A DNA stretch of 64,000 bases from Calliopsis andreniformis (GCF_051401765.1 NW_027480565.1:744001-808000), one strand, 5' to 3'; shown: positions 10,101-24,700, counted from the first letter of the stretch. The notes: generated by a model not told the origin, from the sequence alone. Translations and numbers: made by a program.

Positions 10101-12008
10101 TCAACGATCAGGAATATGGATCTAACGTTCTCGTTTCCAACCGACGACTTTCGGTTCCGGAGCGACACGAACGCTCCATGATTCTCGATTATCTCGACAC
10201 AGGTAAGAGACACAGGACAACAAGTGTATGGCTTTAGAGAGCCACGAGCACCAGGAATAAGGATCTACCGTTGTCCCTTCGTTCCGGCGACATTCGGTTC
10301 CGGAGCGACACGAACGGTGACTTAGAATCTTTTCGCTCGTACTCCGGAGCGACACGATCGCTCCGATATGCTACGTTCTCTCGGTCCACGGGCATCAGAG
10401 AGCAAAACAGCCTAATAGTTTTAGAGTGCCTCAGCGATCAGGAATATGGATCTAACGTTCTCGTTTCCAACCGACGACTTTCGGTTCCGGAGCGACACGA
10501 ACGCTCCATGATTCTCGATTATCTCGACACAGGTAAGAGACAGAGGACAACAAGTGTATGGTTTTAGAGAGCCACGAGCACCAGGAATAAGGATCTACCG
10601 TTGTCCCTTCGTTCCGGCGACATTCGGTTCCGGAGCGACACGAACGGTGACTTAGAATTTTTTCCCTCGGGCTCCGGAGCGACACAAACGGGGACTTAGA
10701 ATATTTTCGCTCGGACTCCGGAGCGACACGATCGCTCCGATATGCTACGTTCTCTCGGTCCACGGCCATCAGAGAGCAAAACAGCCTAATTGTTTTAGAG
10801 TGCCTCAACGATCAGGAATATGGATCTAACGTTCTCGTTTCCAACCGACGACTTTCGGTTCCGGAGCGACACGAACGCTCCATGATTCTCGATTATCTCG
10901 ACACAGGTAAGAGACAGAGGACAACAAGTGTATGGTTTTAGAGAGCCACGAGCACCTGGAATAAGAATCTACCGTTGCCCCTTCGTTCCGTCGACATTCG
11001 GTTCCGGAGCGACACGAACGGGGACTTAGAATCTTTTCGCTCGTTCTCAGGAGCGTCACGAACGGGGACTTAGTATATTTTCGCTCGGACTCCGGAGCGA
11101 CACGATCGCTCCGATATTCTACGTTCTCTCGGTCCACGGGCATCAGAGAGCAAAACAGCCTAATAGTTTTAGAGTGCCTCAACGATCAGGCATATGGATC
11201 TAACGTTCTTGTTTCGAACCGACGAATTTCGGTTCCGGAGCTACCCGAACGCTCCATGATTCTCGATTATCTCGACACAGGTAAGAGACAGAGGACTACA
11301 AGTGTATGGTTTTAGAGATCCACGAGCACCAGGAATAAGGGTCTACCGTTGTCCCTTCGTTCCGTCGACATTCGGTTCCGGAGCGACACGAACGGTGACT
11401 TAGAATCTTTTCGCTCGGGCTCCGGAGCGACACGAACGGGGACCTAGTATATTTTCGCTCGTACTCCGGAGCGACACGATCGCTCCGATATGCAACGTTC
11501 TCTCGGTCCACGGGCATCAGAGAGCAAAACAGCCTAATAGTTTTAGAGTGCCTCAACGATCAGGAATATGGATCTGACGTTCTCGTTTCGAAGCGACGAC
11601 TTTCGGTTCCGGAGCGACACGAACGCTCTATGATTCTCGATTATCTCGACACAGGTAAGAGACACAGGACAACAAGTGTATGGTTTTAGAGAGCCACGAG
11701 CACCAGGAATAAGGATCTACCGTTGCCCCTTCGTTCCGTCGACATTCTGTTCCGGAGCGACACGAACGGGGACTTAGAATTTTTTCACTCGGGCTCCGGA
11801 GCGACACGAACGGGGACTTAGAATATTTTCGCTCGGACTCCGGAGCGACACGATCGCTCCGATATGCTACGTTCTCTCGGTCCACGGGCATCAGAGAGCA
11901 AAACAGCCTAATAGTTTTAGAGTGCCTCAACGATCAGGAATATGGATCTAACGTTCTCGTTTCCAACCGACGACTTTCGGTTCCGGAGCGACACGAACGC
12001 TCCATGAT
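7147..12008 (+). repeat. 2,244-bp six-unit tandem duplication
   Basis: Unit starts and lengths: 7147/418, 7565/374, 7939/330, 8269/374, 8643/374, 9017/374, 9391/418, 9809/374, 10183/330, 10513/374, 10887/374, 11261/374, 11635/374. The copy from about 7242 to 9485 is repeated from about 9486 to 11650 at an offset of 2,244 bp. The one difference I noticed is GATCTCG at 7884 against GTTCTCG at 10128. The unit with TTCTTGTTTCGAACC and GGAGCTACCCGAACG (near 8965 and 11209) is in both. The second copy ends inside its sixth unit, where 9391 is 418 bp and 11635 is 374 bp. Confidence 0.9.
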
Positions 12009-14164
12009 TCTCGATTATCTCGACACAGGTAAGAGACACAGGACAACAAGTGTATGGCTTTAGAGAGCCACGAGCACCAGGAATAAGGATCTACCGTTGT
12101 CCCTTCGTTCCGGCGACATTCGGTTCCGGAGCGACACGAACGGTGACTTAGAATCTTTTCGCTCGTACTCCGGAGCGACACGATCGCTCCGATATGCTAC
12201 GTTCTCTCAGTCCACGGGCATCAGAGAGCAAAACAGCCTAATAGTTTTAGAGTGCCTCAACGATCAGGAATATGGATGGAACGTTCTCGTTTCGAACCGA
12301 CGACTTTCGGTTCCGGTGCGACACGAACGCTCCATGATTCTCGATTATCTCGACACAGGTAAGAGACAGAGGACAACAAGTGTATGGTTTTAGAGAGCCA
12401 CGAGCACCAGGAATAAGGATCTACCGTTGCCCCTTCGTTCCGTCGACATTCGGTTCCGGAGCGACACGAACGGGGACTTAGAATTTTTTCACTCGGGCTC
12501 CGGAGCGACACGAACGGGGACTTAGAATATTTTCGCTCGGACTCCGGAGCGACACGATCGCTCCGATATGCTACGTTCTCTCGGTCCACGGGCATCAGAG
12601 AGCAAAACAGCCTAATAGTTTTAGAGTGCCTCAACGATCAGGAATATGGATCTAACGTTCTCGTTTCCAACCGACGACTTTCGGTTCCGGAGCGACACGA
12701 ACGCTCCATGATTCTCGATTATCTCGACACAGGTAAGAGACACAGGACAACAAGTGTATGGCTTTAGAGAGCCACGAGCACCAGGAATAAGGATCTACCG
12801 TTGTCCCTTCGTTCCGGCGACATTCGGTTCCGGAGCGACACGAACGGTGACTTAGAATATTTTCGCTCGGACTCCGGAGCGACACGATCGCTCCGATATG
12901 CTACGTTCTCTCGGTCCACGGCCATCAGAGAGCAAAACAGCCTAATAGTTTTAGAGTGCCTCAGCGATCAGGAATATGGATCTAACGTTCTCGTTTCCAA
13001 CCGACGACTTTCGGTTCCGGAGCGACACGAACGCTCCATGATTCTCGATTATCTCGACTCAGGTAAGAGACAGAGGACAACAAGTGTATGGTTTTAGAGA
13101 GCCACGAGCACCAGGAATAAGGATCTACCGTTGTCCCTTCGTTCCGGCGACATTCGGTTCCGGAGCGACACGAACGGGGACTTAGAATCTTTTCGCTCGT
13201 TCTCAGGAGCGTCACGAACGGGGACTTAGTATATTTTCGCTCGGACTCCGGAGCGACACGATCGCTCCGATATTCTACGTTCTCTCGGTCCACGGGCATC
13301 AGAGAGCAAAACAGCCTAATAGTTTTAGAGTGCCTCAACGATCAGGAATATGGATCTAACGTCCTCGTTTCCAACCGACGACTTTCGGTTCCGGAGCGAC
13401 ACGAACGCTCCATGATTCTCGATTATCTCGACACAGGTAAGAGACAGAGGACAACAAGTGTATGGTTTTAGAGAGCCACGTGCACCAGGAATAAAGATCT
13501 ACCGTTGCCCCTTCGTTCCGTCGACATTCGGTTCCGGAGCGACACGAACGGGGACTTAGAATTTTTTCGTTCGGGCTCCGGAGCGACACGAACGGGAACT
13601 TAGAATTTTTTCGCTCGCGCTCCGGAGGGACACGAACGGGGACTTAGAATATTTTCGCTCGGACTCCGGAGCGACACGATCGCTCCGATATGCTACGTTC
13701 TCTCGGTCCACGGGCATCAGAGAGCAAAACAGCCTAATAGTTTTAGAGTGCCTCAGCGATCAGGAATATGGATCTAACGTTCTCGTTTCCAACCGACGAC
13801 TTTCGGTTCCGGAGCGACACGAACGCTCCATGATTCTCGATTATCTCGACACAGGTAAGAGACACAGGACAACAAGTGTATGGCTTTAGAGAGCCACGAG
13901 CACCAGGAATAAGGATCTACCGTTGTCCCTTCGTTCCGGCGACATTCGGTTCCGGAGCGACACGAACGGTGACTTAGAATCTTTTCGCTCGTACTCCGGA
14001 GCGACACGATCGCTCCGATATGCTACGTTCTCTCGGTCCACAGGCATCAGAGAGCAAAACAGCCTAATAGTTTTAGAGTGCCTCAGCGATCACGAATATG
14101 GATCTAACGTTCTCGTTTCCAACCGACGACTTTCGGTTCCGGAGCGACACGAACGCTCCATGAT
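12009..14164 (+). repeat. Six-unit block containing the second copy of the 8,140-bp-offset segment
   Basis: Unit starts and lengths: 12009/330, 12339/374, 12713/330, 13043/374, 13417/418, 13835/330. The first three resemble the 2949-3982 block, with TCTCAGTCCACG and GGATGGAACG. From about 12851 the sequence follows 4711 onward. Private changes here are CACAGGCATC near 14040 and CACGAATATGG at 14091; the second is also found at 17875 and marks the left edge of the next duplication. Confidence 0.88.
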
Positions 14165-17100
14165 TCTCGATTATCTCGACACAGGTAAGAGACAGAGGAC
14201 AACAAGTGTATGGTTTTAGAGAGCCACGAGCACCAGGAATAAGGATCTACCGTTGTCCCTTCGTTCCGGCGACATTCGGTTCCGGAGCGACACGAACGGT
14301 GACTTAGAATTTTTTCCCTCGGGCTCCGGAGCGACACAAACGGGGACTTAGAATATTTTCGCTCGGACTCCGGAGCGACACGATCGCTCCGATATGCTAC
14401 GTTCTCTCGGTCCACGGCCATCAGAGAGCAAAACAGCCTAATTGTTTTAGAGTGCCTCAACGATCAGGAATATGGATCTAACGTTCTCGTTTCCAACCGA
14501 CGACTTTCGGTTCCGGAGCGACACGAACGCTCCATGATTCTCGATTATCTCGACACAGGTAAGAGACAGAGGACAACAAGTGTATGGTTTTAGAGAGCCA
14601 CGAGCACCTGGAATAAGAATCTACCGTTGCCCCTTCGTTCCGTCCACATTCGGTTCCGGAGCGACACGAACGGGGACTGAGAATTTTTTCGCTCGGGCTC
14701 CGGAGCGACACGAACGGGGACTTAGAATTTTTTCGCTCGGGCTCCGGAGGGACACGAACGGGGACTTAGAATATTTTCGCTCGGACTCCGGAGCGACACG
14801 ATCGCTCCGATATGCTACGTTCTCTCGGTCCTCGGGCATCAGAGAGCAAAACAGCCTAATAGTTTTAGAGTGCATCAACGATCAGGAATATGGATCTAAC
14901 GTTCTCGTTTCCAACCGACGACTTTCGGTTCCGGAGCGACACGAACGCTCCATGATTCTCGATTATCTCGACACAGGTAAGAGACAGAGGACAACAAGTG
15001 TATGGTTTTAGAGAGCCACGAGCACCAGGAATAAGGATCTACCGTTGTCCCTTCGTTCCGGCGACATTCGGTTCCGGAGCGACACGAACGGTGACTTAGA
15101 ATTTTTTCCCTCGGGCTCCGGAGCGACACAAACGGGGACTTAGAATATTTTCGCTCGGACTCCGGAGCGACACGATCGCTCCGATATGCTACGTTCTCTC
15201 GGTCCACGGCCATCAGAGAGCAAAACAGCCTAATTGTTTTAGAGTGCCTCAACGATCAGGAATATGGATCTAACGTTCTCGTTTCCAACCGACGACTTTC
15301 GGTTCCGGAGCGACACGAACGCTCCATGATTCTCGATTATCTCGACACAGGTAAGAGACAGAGGACAACAAGTGTATGGTTTTAGAGAGCCACGAGCACC
15401 TGGAATAAGAATCTACCGTTGCCCCTTCGTTCCGTCGACATTCGGTTCCGGAGCGACACGAACGGGGACTTAGAATCTTTTCGCTCGTTCTCAGGAGCGT
15501 CACGAACGGGGACTTAGTATATTTTCGCTCGGACTCCGGAGCGACACGATCGCTCCGATATTCTACGTTCTCTCGGTCCACGGGCATCAGAGAGCAAAAC
15601 AGCCTAATAGTTTTAGAGTGCCTCAACGATCAGGCATATGGATCTAACGTTCTTGTTTCGAACCGACGAATTTCGGTTCCGGAGCTACCCGAACGCTCCA
15701 TGATTCTCGATTATCTCGACACAGGTAAGAGACAGAGGACTACAAGTGTATGGTTTTAGAGATCCACGAGCACCAGGAATAAGGGTCTACCGTTGTCCCT
15801 TCGTTCCGTCGACATTCGGTTCCGGAGCGACACGAACGGTGACTTAGAATCTTTTCGCTCGGGCTCCGGAGCGACACGAACGGGGACCTAGTATATTTTC
15901 GCTCGTACTCCGGAGCGACACGATCGCTCCGATATGCAACGTTCTCTCGGTCCACGGGCATCAGAGAGCAAAACAGCCTAATAGTTTTAGAGTGCCTCAA
16001 CGATCAGGAATATGGATCTGACGTTCTCGTTTCGAAGCGACGACTTTCGGTTCCGGAGCGACACGAACGCTCTATGATTCTCGATTATCTCGACACAGGT
16101 AAGAGACACAGGACAACAAGTGTATGGTTTTAGAGAGCCACGAGCACCAGGAATAAGGATCTACCGTTGCCCCTTCGTTCCGTCGACATTCTGTTCCGGA
16201 GCGACACGAACGGGGACTTAGAATTTTTTCACTCGGGCTCCGGAGCGACACGAACGGGGACTTAGAATATTTTCGCTCGGACTCCGGAGCGACACGATCG
16301 CTCCGATATGCTACGTTCTCTCGGTCCACGGGCATCAGAGAGCAAAACAGCCTAATAGTTTTAGAGTGCCTCAACGATCAGGAATATGGATCTAACGTTC
16401 TCGTTTCCAACCGACGACTTTCGGTTCCGGAGCGACACGAACGCTCCATGATTCTCGATTATCTCGACACAGGTAAGAGACACAGGACAACAAGTGTATG
16501 GCTTTAGAGAGCCACGAGCACCAGGAATAAGGATCTACCGTTGTCCCTTCGTTCCGGCGACATTCGGTTCCGGAGCGACACGAACGGCGACTTAGAATCT
16601 TTTCGCTCGTACTCCGGAGCGACACGATCGCTCCGATATGCTACGTTCTCTCAGTCCACGGGCATCAGAGAGCAAAACAGCCTAATAGTTTTAGAGTGCC
16701 TCAACGATCAGGAATATGGATGGAACGTTCTCGTTTCGAACCGACGACTTTCGGTTCCGGTGCGACACGAACGCTCCATGATTCTCGATTATCTCGACAC
16801 AGGTAAGAGACACAGGACAACAAGTGTATGGCTTTAGAGAGCCACGAATACCAGGAATAAGGATCTACCGTTGTCACTTCGTTCCGGCGACATTCGGTGT
16901 CGGAGCGACACGAACGGGGACTTAGAATTTTTTCGCTCGGTCTCCGGAGCGTCACGAACGGGGACTTAGAATATTCTCGCTCGGACTCCGGAGCGACACG
17001 ATCGCTCCGGTATGCTACGTTCTCTCGGTCCACGGGCATCAGAGAGCAAAACAGCCTAATAGTTTTAGAGTGCCTCAACGATCAGGAATATGGATCTAAC

Positions 17101-20100
17101 GTCCTCGTTTCCAACCGACGACTTTCGGTTCCGGAGCGACACGAACGCTCCATGATTCTCGATTATCTCGACACAGGTAAGAGACAGAGGACAACAAGTG
17201 TATGGTTTTAGAGAGCCACGTGCACCAGGAATAAGGATCTACCGTTGCCCCTTCGTTCCGTCGACATTCGGTTCCGGAGCGACACGAACGGGGACTTAGA
17301 ATTTTTTCGCTCGGGCTCCGGAGCGACACGAACGGGAACTTAGAATTTTTTCGCTCGCGCTCCGGAGGGACACGAACGGGGACTTAGAATATTTTCGCTC
17401 GGACTCCGGAGCGACACGATCGCTCCGATATGCTACGTTCTCTCGGTCCACGGGCATCAGAGAGCAAAACAGCCTAATAGTTTTAGAGTGCCTCAACGAT
17501 CAGGAATATGGATCTAACGTTCTTGTTTCGAACCGACGAATTTCGGTTCCGGAGCTACCCGAACGCTCCATGATTCTCGATTATCTCGACACAGGTAAGA
17601 GACAGAGGACTACAAGTGTATGGTTTTAGAGATCCACGAGCACCAGGAATAAGGGTCTACCGTTGTCCCTTCGTTCCGTCGACATTCGGTTCCGGAGCGA
17701 CACGAACGGTGACTTAGAATCTTTTCGCTCGGGCTCCGGAGCGACACGAACGGGGACCTAGTATATTTTCGCTCGTACTCCGGAGCGACACGATCGCTCC
17801 GATATGCAACGTTCTCTCGGTCCACGGGCATCAGAGAGCAAAACAGCCTAATAGTTTTAGAGTGCCTCAACGATCACGAATATGGATCTAACGTTCTCGT
17901 TTCCAACCGACGACTTTCGGTTCCGGAGCGACACGAACGCTCCATGATTCTCGATTATCTCGACACAGGTAAGAGACAGAGGACAACAAGTGTATGGTTT
18001 TAGAGAGCCACGAGCACCAGGAATAAGGATCTACCGTTGTCCCTTCGTTCCGGCGACATTCGGTTCCGGAGCGACACGAACGGTGACTTAGAATTTTTTC
18101 CCTCGGGCTCCGGAGCGACACAAACGGGGACTTAGAATATTTTCGCTCGGACTCCGGAGCGACACGATCGCTCCGATATGCTACGTTCTCTCGGTCCACG
18201 GCCATCAGAGAGCAAAACAGCCTAATTGTTTTAGAGTGCCTCAACGATCAGGAATATGGATCTAACGTTCTCGTTTCCAACCGACGACTTTCGGTTCCGG
18301 AGCGACACGAACGCTCCATGATTCTCGATTATCTCGACACAGGTAAGAGACAGAGGACAACAAGTGTATGGTTTTAGAGAGCCACGAGCACCTGGAATAA
18401 GAATCTACCGTTGCCCCTTCGTTCCGTCCACATTCGGTTCCGGAGCGACACGAACGGGGACTGAGAATTTTTTCGCTCGGGCTCCGGAGCGACACGAACG
18501 GGGACTTAGAATTTTTTCGCTCGGGCTCCGGAGGGACACGAACGGGGACTTAGAATATTTTCGCTCGGACTCCGGAGCGACACGATCGCTCCGATATGCT
18601 ACGTTCTCTCGGTCCTCGGGCATCAGAGAGCAAAACAGCCTAATAGTTTTAGAGTGCATCAACGATCAGGAATATGGATCTAACGTTCTCGTTTCCAACC
18701 GACGACTTTCGGTTCCGGAGCGACACGAACGCTCCATGATTCTCGATTATCTCGACACAGGTAAGAGACAGAGGACAACAAGTGTATGGTTTTAGAGAGC
18801 CACGAGCACCAGGAATAAGGATCTACCGTTGTCCCTTCGTTCCGGCGACATTCGGTTCCGGAGCGACACGAACGGTGACTTAGAATTTTTTCCCTCGGGC
18901 TCCGGAGCGACACAAACGGGGACTTAGAATATTTTCGCTCGGACTCCGGAGCGACACGATCGCTCCGATATGCTACGTTCTCTCGGTCCACGGCCATCAG
19001 AGAGCAAAACAGCCTAATTGTTTTAGAGTGCCTCAACGATCAGGAATATGGATCTAACGTTCTCGTTTCCAACCGACGACTTTCGGTTCCGGAGCGACAC
19101 GAACGCTCCATGATTCTCGATTATCTCGACACAGGTAAGAGACAGAGGACAACAAGTGTATGGTTTTAGAGAGCCACGAGCACCTGGAATAAGAATCTAC
19201 CGTTGCCCCTTCGTTCCGTCGACATTCGGTTCCGGAGCGACACGAACGGGGACTTAGAATCTTTTCGCTCGTTCTCAGGAGCGTCACGAACGGGGACTTA
19301 GTATATTTTCGCTCGGACTCCGGAGCGACACGATCGCTCCGATATTCTACGTTCTCTCGGTCCACGGGCATCAGAGAGCAAAACAGCCTAATAGTTTTAG
19401 AGTGCCTCAACGATCAGGCATATGGATCTAACGTTCTTGTTTCGAACCGACGAATTTCGGTTCCGGAGCTACCCGAACGCTCCATGATTCTCGATTATCT
19501 CGACACAGGTAAGAGACAGAGGACTACAAGTGTATGGTTTTAGAGATCCACGAGCACCAGGAATAAGGGTCTACCGTTGTCCCTTCGTTCCGTCGACATT
19601 CGGTTCCGGAGCGACACGAACGGTGACTTAGAATCTTTTCGCTCGGGCTCCGGAGCGACACGAACGGGGACCTAGTATATTTTCGCTCGTACTCCGGAGC
19701 GACACGATCGCTCCGATATGCAACGTTCTCTCGGTCCACGGGCATCAGAGAGCAAAACAGCCTAATAGTTTTAGAGTGCCTCAACGATCAGGAATATGGA
19801 TCTGACGTTCTCGTTTCGAAGCGACGACTTTCGGTTCCGGAGCGACACGAACGCTCTATGATTCTCGATTATCTCGACACAGGTAAGAGACACAGGACAA
19901 CAAGTGTATGGTTTTAGAGAGCCACGAGCACCAGGAATAAGGATCTACCGTTGCCCCTTCGTTCCGTCGACATTCTGTTCCGGAGCGACACGAACGGGGA
20001 CTTAGAATTTTTTCACTCGGGCTCCGGAGCGACACGAACGGGGACTTAGAATATTTTCGCTCGGACTCCGGAGCGACACGATCGCTCCGATATGCTACGT

Positions 20101-21658
20101 TCTCTCGGTCCACGGGCATCAGAGAGCAAAACAGCCTAATAGTTTTAGAGTGCCTCAACGATCAGGAATATGGATCTAACGTTCTCGTTTCCAACCGACG
20201 ACTTTCGGTTCCGGAGCGACACGAACGCTCCATGATTCTCGATTATCTCGACACAGGTAAGAGACACAGGACAACAAGTGTATGGCTTTAGAGAGCCACG
20301 AGCACCAGGAATAAGGATCTACCGTTGTCCCTTCGTTCCGGCGACATTCGGTTCCGGAGCGACACGAACGGCGACTTAGAATCTTTTCGCTCGTACTCCG
20401 GAGCGACACGATCGCTCCGATATGCTACGTTCTCTCAGTCCACGGGCATCAGAGAGCAAAACAGCCTAATAGTTTTAGAGTGCCTCAACGATCAGGAATA
20501 TGGATGGAACGTTCTCGTTTCGAACCGACGACTTTCGGTTCCGGTGCGACACGAACGCTCCATGATTCTCGATTATCTCGACACAGGTAAGAGACACAGG
20601 ACAACAAGTGTATGGCTTTAGAGAGCCACGAATACCAGGAATAAGGATCTACCGTTGTCACTTCGTTCCGGCGACATTCGGTGTCGGAGCGACACGAACG
20701 GGGACTTAGAATTTTTTCGCTCGGTCTCCGGAGCGTCACGAACGGGGACTTAGAATATTCTCGCTCGGACTCCGGAGCGACACGATCGCTCCGGTATGCT
20801 ACGTTCTCTCGGTCCACGGGCATCAGAGAGCAAAACAGCCTAATAGTTTTAGAGTGCCTCAACGATCAGGAATATGGATCTAACGTCCTCGTTTCCAACC
20901 GACGACTTTCGGTTCCGGAGCGACACGAACGCTCCATGATTCTCGATTATCTCGACACAGGTAAGAGACAGAGGACAACAAGTGTATGGTTTTAGAGAGC
21001 CACGTGCACCAGGAATAAGGATCTACCGTTGCCCCTTCGTTCCGTCGACATTCGGTTCCGGAGCGACACGAACGGGGACTTAGAATTTTTTCGCTCGGGC
21101 TCCGGAGCGACACGAACGGGAACTTAGAATTTTTTCGCTCGCGCTCCGGAGGGACACGAACGGGGACTTAGAATATTTTCGCTCGGACTCCGGAGCGACA
21201 CGATCGCTCCGATATGCTACGTTCTCTCGGTCCACGGGCATCAGAGAGCAAAACAGCCTAATAGTTTTAGAGTGCCTCAACGATCAGGAATATGGATCTA
21301 ACGTTCTTGTTTCGAACCGACGAATTTCGGTTCCGGAGCTACCCGAACGCTCCATGATTCTCGATTATCTCGACACAGGTAAGAGACAGAGGACTACAAG
21401 TGTATGGTTTTAGAGATCCACGAGCACCAGGAATAAGGGTCTACCGTTGTCCCTTCGTTCCGTCGACATTCGGTTCCGGAGCGACACGAACGGTGACTTA
21501 GAATCTTTTCGCTCGGGCTCCGGAGCGACACGAACGGGGACCTAGTATATTTTCGCTCGTACTCCGGAGCGACACGATCGCTCCGATATGCAACGTTCTC
21601 TCGGTCCACGGGCATCAGAGAGCAAAACAGCCTAATAGTTTTAGAGTGCCTCAACGAT
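14091..21658 (+). repeat. 3,784-bp ten-unit tandem duplication (two copies)
   Basis: Copy 1 runs from about 14091 to 17874 and copy 2 from 17875 to about 21658. Both have the same ten lengths in order: 374, 418, 374, 374, 374, 374, 330, 374, 418, 374. Unit starts are 14165, 14539, 14957, 15331, 15705, 16079, 16453, 16783, 17157, 17575, and again 17949, 18323, 18741, 19115, 19489, 19863, 20237, 20567, 20941, 21359. Shared private variants are GGGGACTGAGAAT (14683, 18467), ACGGCGACTTAG (16585, 20369) and CACGAATACCAGG (16844, 20628). I saw no difference in the parts compared, so the duplication is very recent, or an assembly artefact. Confidence 0.92.
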
Positions 21659-21732
21659 CAGGAATATGGATCTGACGTTCTCGTTTCGAAGCGACGACTT
21701 TCGGTTCCGGAGCGACACGAACGCTCTATGAT

Positions 21733-24700
21733 TCTCGATTATCTCGACACAGGTAAGAGACACAGGACAACAAGTGTATGGTTTTAGAGAGCCACGAGCA
21801 CCAGGAATAAGGATCTACCGTTGCCCCTTCGTTCCGTCGACATTCGGTTCCGGAGCGACACGAACGGGGACTTAGAATTTTTTCACTCGGGCTCCGGAGC
21901 GACACGAACGGGGACTTAGAATATTTTCGCTCGGACTCCGGAGCGACACGATCGCTCCGGTATGCTACGTTCTCTCGGTCCACGGGCATCAGAGAGCAAA
22001 ACAGCCTAATAGTTTTAGAGTGCCTCAACGATCAGGAATATGGATCTAACGTCCTCGTTTCCAACCGACGACTTTCGGTTCCGGAGCGACACGAACGCTC
22101 CATGATTCTCGATTATCTCGACACAGGTAAGAGACAGAGGACAACAAGTGTATGGTTTTAGAGAGCCACGAGCACCTGGAATAAGAATCTACCGTTGCCC
22201 CTTCGTTCCGTCGACATTCGGTTCCGGAGCGACACGAACGGGGACTTAGAATCTTTTCGCTCGTTCTCAGGAGCGTCACGAACGGGGACTTAGTATATTT
22301 TCGCTCGGACTCCGGAGCGACACGATCGCTCCGATATTCTACGTTCTCTCGGTCCACGGGCATCAGAGAGCAAAACAGCCTAATAGTTTTAGAGTGCCTC
22401 AACGATCAGGAATATGGATCTAACGTTCTCGTTTCCAACCGACGACTTTCGGTTCCGGAGCGACACGAACGCTCCATGATTCTCGATTATCTCGACACAG
22501 GTAAGAGACAGAGGACAACAAGTGTATGGTTTTAGAGAGCCACGTGCACCAGGAATAAGGATCTACCGTTGCCCCTTCGTTCCGTCGACATTCGGTTCCG
22601 GAGCGACACGAACGGGGACTTAGAATATTTTCGCTCGGACTCCGGAGCGACACGATCGCTAAGATATGCTACGTTCTCTCGGTCCACGGGCATCAGAGAG
22701 CAAAACAGCCTAATAGTTTTAGAGTGCCTCAACGATCAGGAATATGGATCTAACGTTCTTGTTTCGAACCGACGAATTTCGGTTCCGGAGCTACCCGAAC
22801 GCTCCATGATTCTCGATTATCTCGACACAGGTAAGAGACAGAGGACTACAAGTGTATGGTTTTAGAGATCCACGAGCACCAGGAATAAGGGTCTACCGTT
22901 GTCCCTTCGTTCCGTCGACATTCGGTTCCGGAGCGACACGAACGGTGACTTAGAATCTTTTCGCTCGGGCTCCGGAGCGACACGAACGGGGACCTAGTAT
23001 ATTTTCGCTCGTACTCCGGAGCGACACGATCGCTCCGATATGCAACGTTCTCTCGGTCCACGGGCATCAGAGAGCAAAACAGCCTAATAGTTTTAGAGTG
23101 CCTCAACGATCAGGAATATGGATCTAACGTTCTTGTTTCGAACCGACGAATTTCGGTTCCGGAGCGACACGAACGCTCTATGATTCTCGATTATCTCGAC
23201 ACAGGTAAGAGACACAGGACAACAAGTGTATGGTTTTAGAGAGCCACGAGCACCAGGAATAAGGATCTACCGTTGCCCCTTCGTTCCGTCGACATTCGGT
23301 TCCGGAGCGACACGAACGGGAACTTAGAATTTTTTCGCTCGCGCTCCGGAGGGACACGAACGGGGACTTAGAATATTTTCGCTCGGACTCCGGAGCGACA
23401 CGATCGCTAAGATATGCTACGTTCTCTCGGTCCACGGGCATCAGAGAGCAAAACAGCCTAATAGTTTTAGAGTGCCTCAACGATCAGGAATATGGATCTA
23501 ACGTTCTTGTTTCGAACCGACGAATTTCGGTTCCGGAGCTACCCGAACGCTCCATGATTCTCGATTATCTCGACACAGGTAAGAGACAGAGGACTACAAG
23601 TGTATGGTTTTAGAGATCCACGAGCACCAGGAATAAGGGTCTACCGTTGTCCCTTCGTTCCGTCGACATTCGGTTCCGGAGCGACACGAACGGTGACTTA
23701 GAATCTTTTCGCTCGGGCTCCGGAGCGACACGAACGGGGACCTAGTATATTTTCGCTCGTACTCCGGAGCGACACGATCGCTCCGATATGCAACGTTCTC
23801 TCGGTCCACGGGCATCAGAGAGCAAAACAGCCTAATAGTTTTAGAGTGCCTCAACGATCAGGAATATGGATCTAACGTTCTTGTTTCGAACCGACGAATT
23901 TCGGTTCCGGAGCGACACGAACGCTCTATGATTCTCGATTATCTCGACACAGGTAAGAGACACAGGACAACAAGTGTATGGTTTTAGAGAGCCACGAGCA
24001 CCAGGAATAAGGATCTACCGTTGCCCCTTCGTTCCGTCGACATTCGGTTCCGGAGCGACACGAACGGGGACTTAGAATTTTTTCACTCGGGCTCCGGAGC
24101 GACACGAACGGGGACTTAGAATATTTTCGCTCGGACTCCGGAGCGACACGATCGCTCCGATATGCTACGTTCTCTCGGTCCACGGGCATCAGAGAGCAAA
24201 ACAGCCTAATAGTTTTAGAGTGCCTCAACGATCTGGAATATGGATCTAACGTTCTCGTTTCCAACCGACGACTTTCGGTTCCGGAGCGACACGAACGCTC
24301 CATGATTCTCGATTATCTCGACACAGGTAAGAGACACAGGACAACAAGTGTATGGCTTTAGAGAGCCACGAGCACCAGGAATAAGGATCTACCGTTGTCC
24401 CTTCGTTCCGGCGACATTCGGTTCCGGAGCGACACGAACGGTGACTTAGAATCTTTTCGCTCGTACTCCGGAGCGACACGATCGCTCCGATATGCTACGT
24501 TCTCTCAGTCCACGGGCATCAGAGAGCAAAACAGCCTAATAGTTTTAGAGTGCCTCAACGATCAGGAATATGGATGGAACGTTCTCGTTTCGAACCGACG
24601 AGTTTCGGTTCCGGTGCGACACGAACGCTCCATGATTCTCGATTATTTCGACACAGGTAAGAGACAGAGGACAACAAGTGTATGGTTTTAGAGAGCCACG

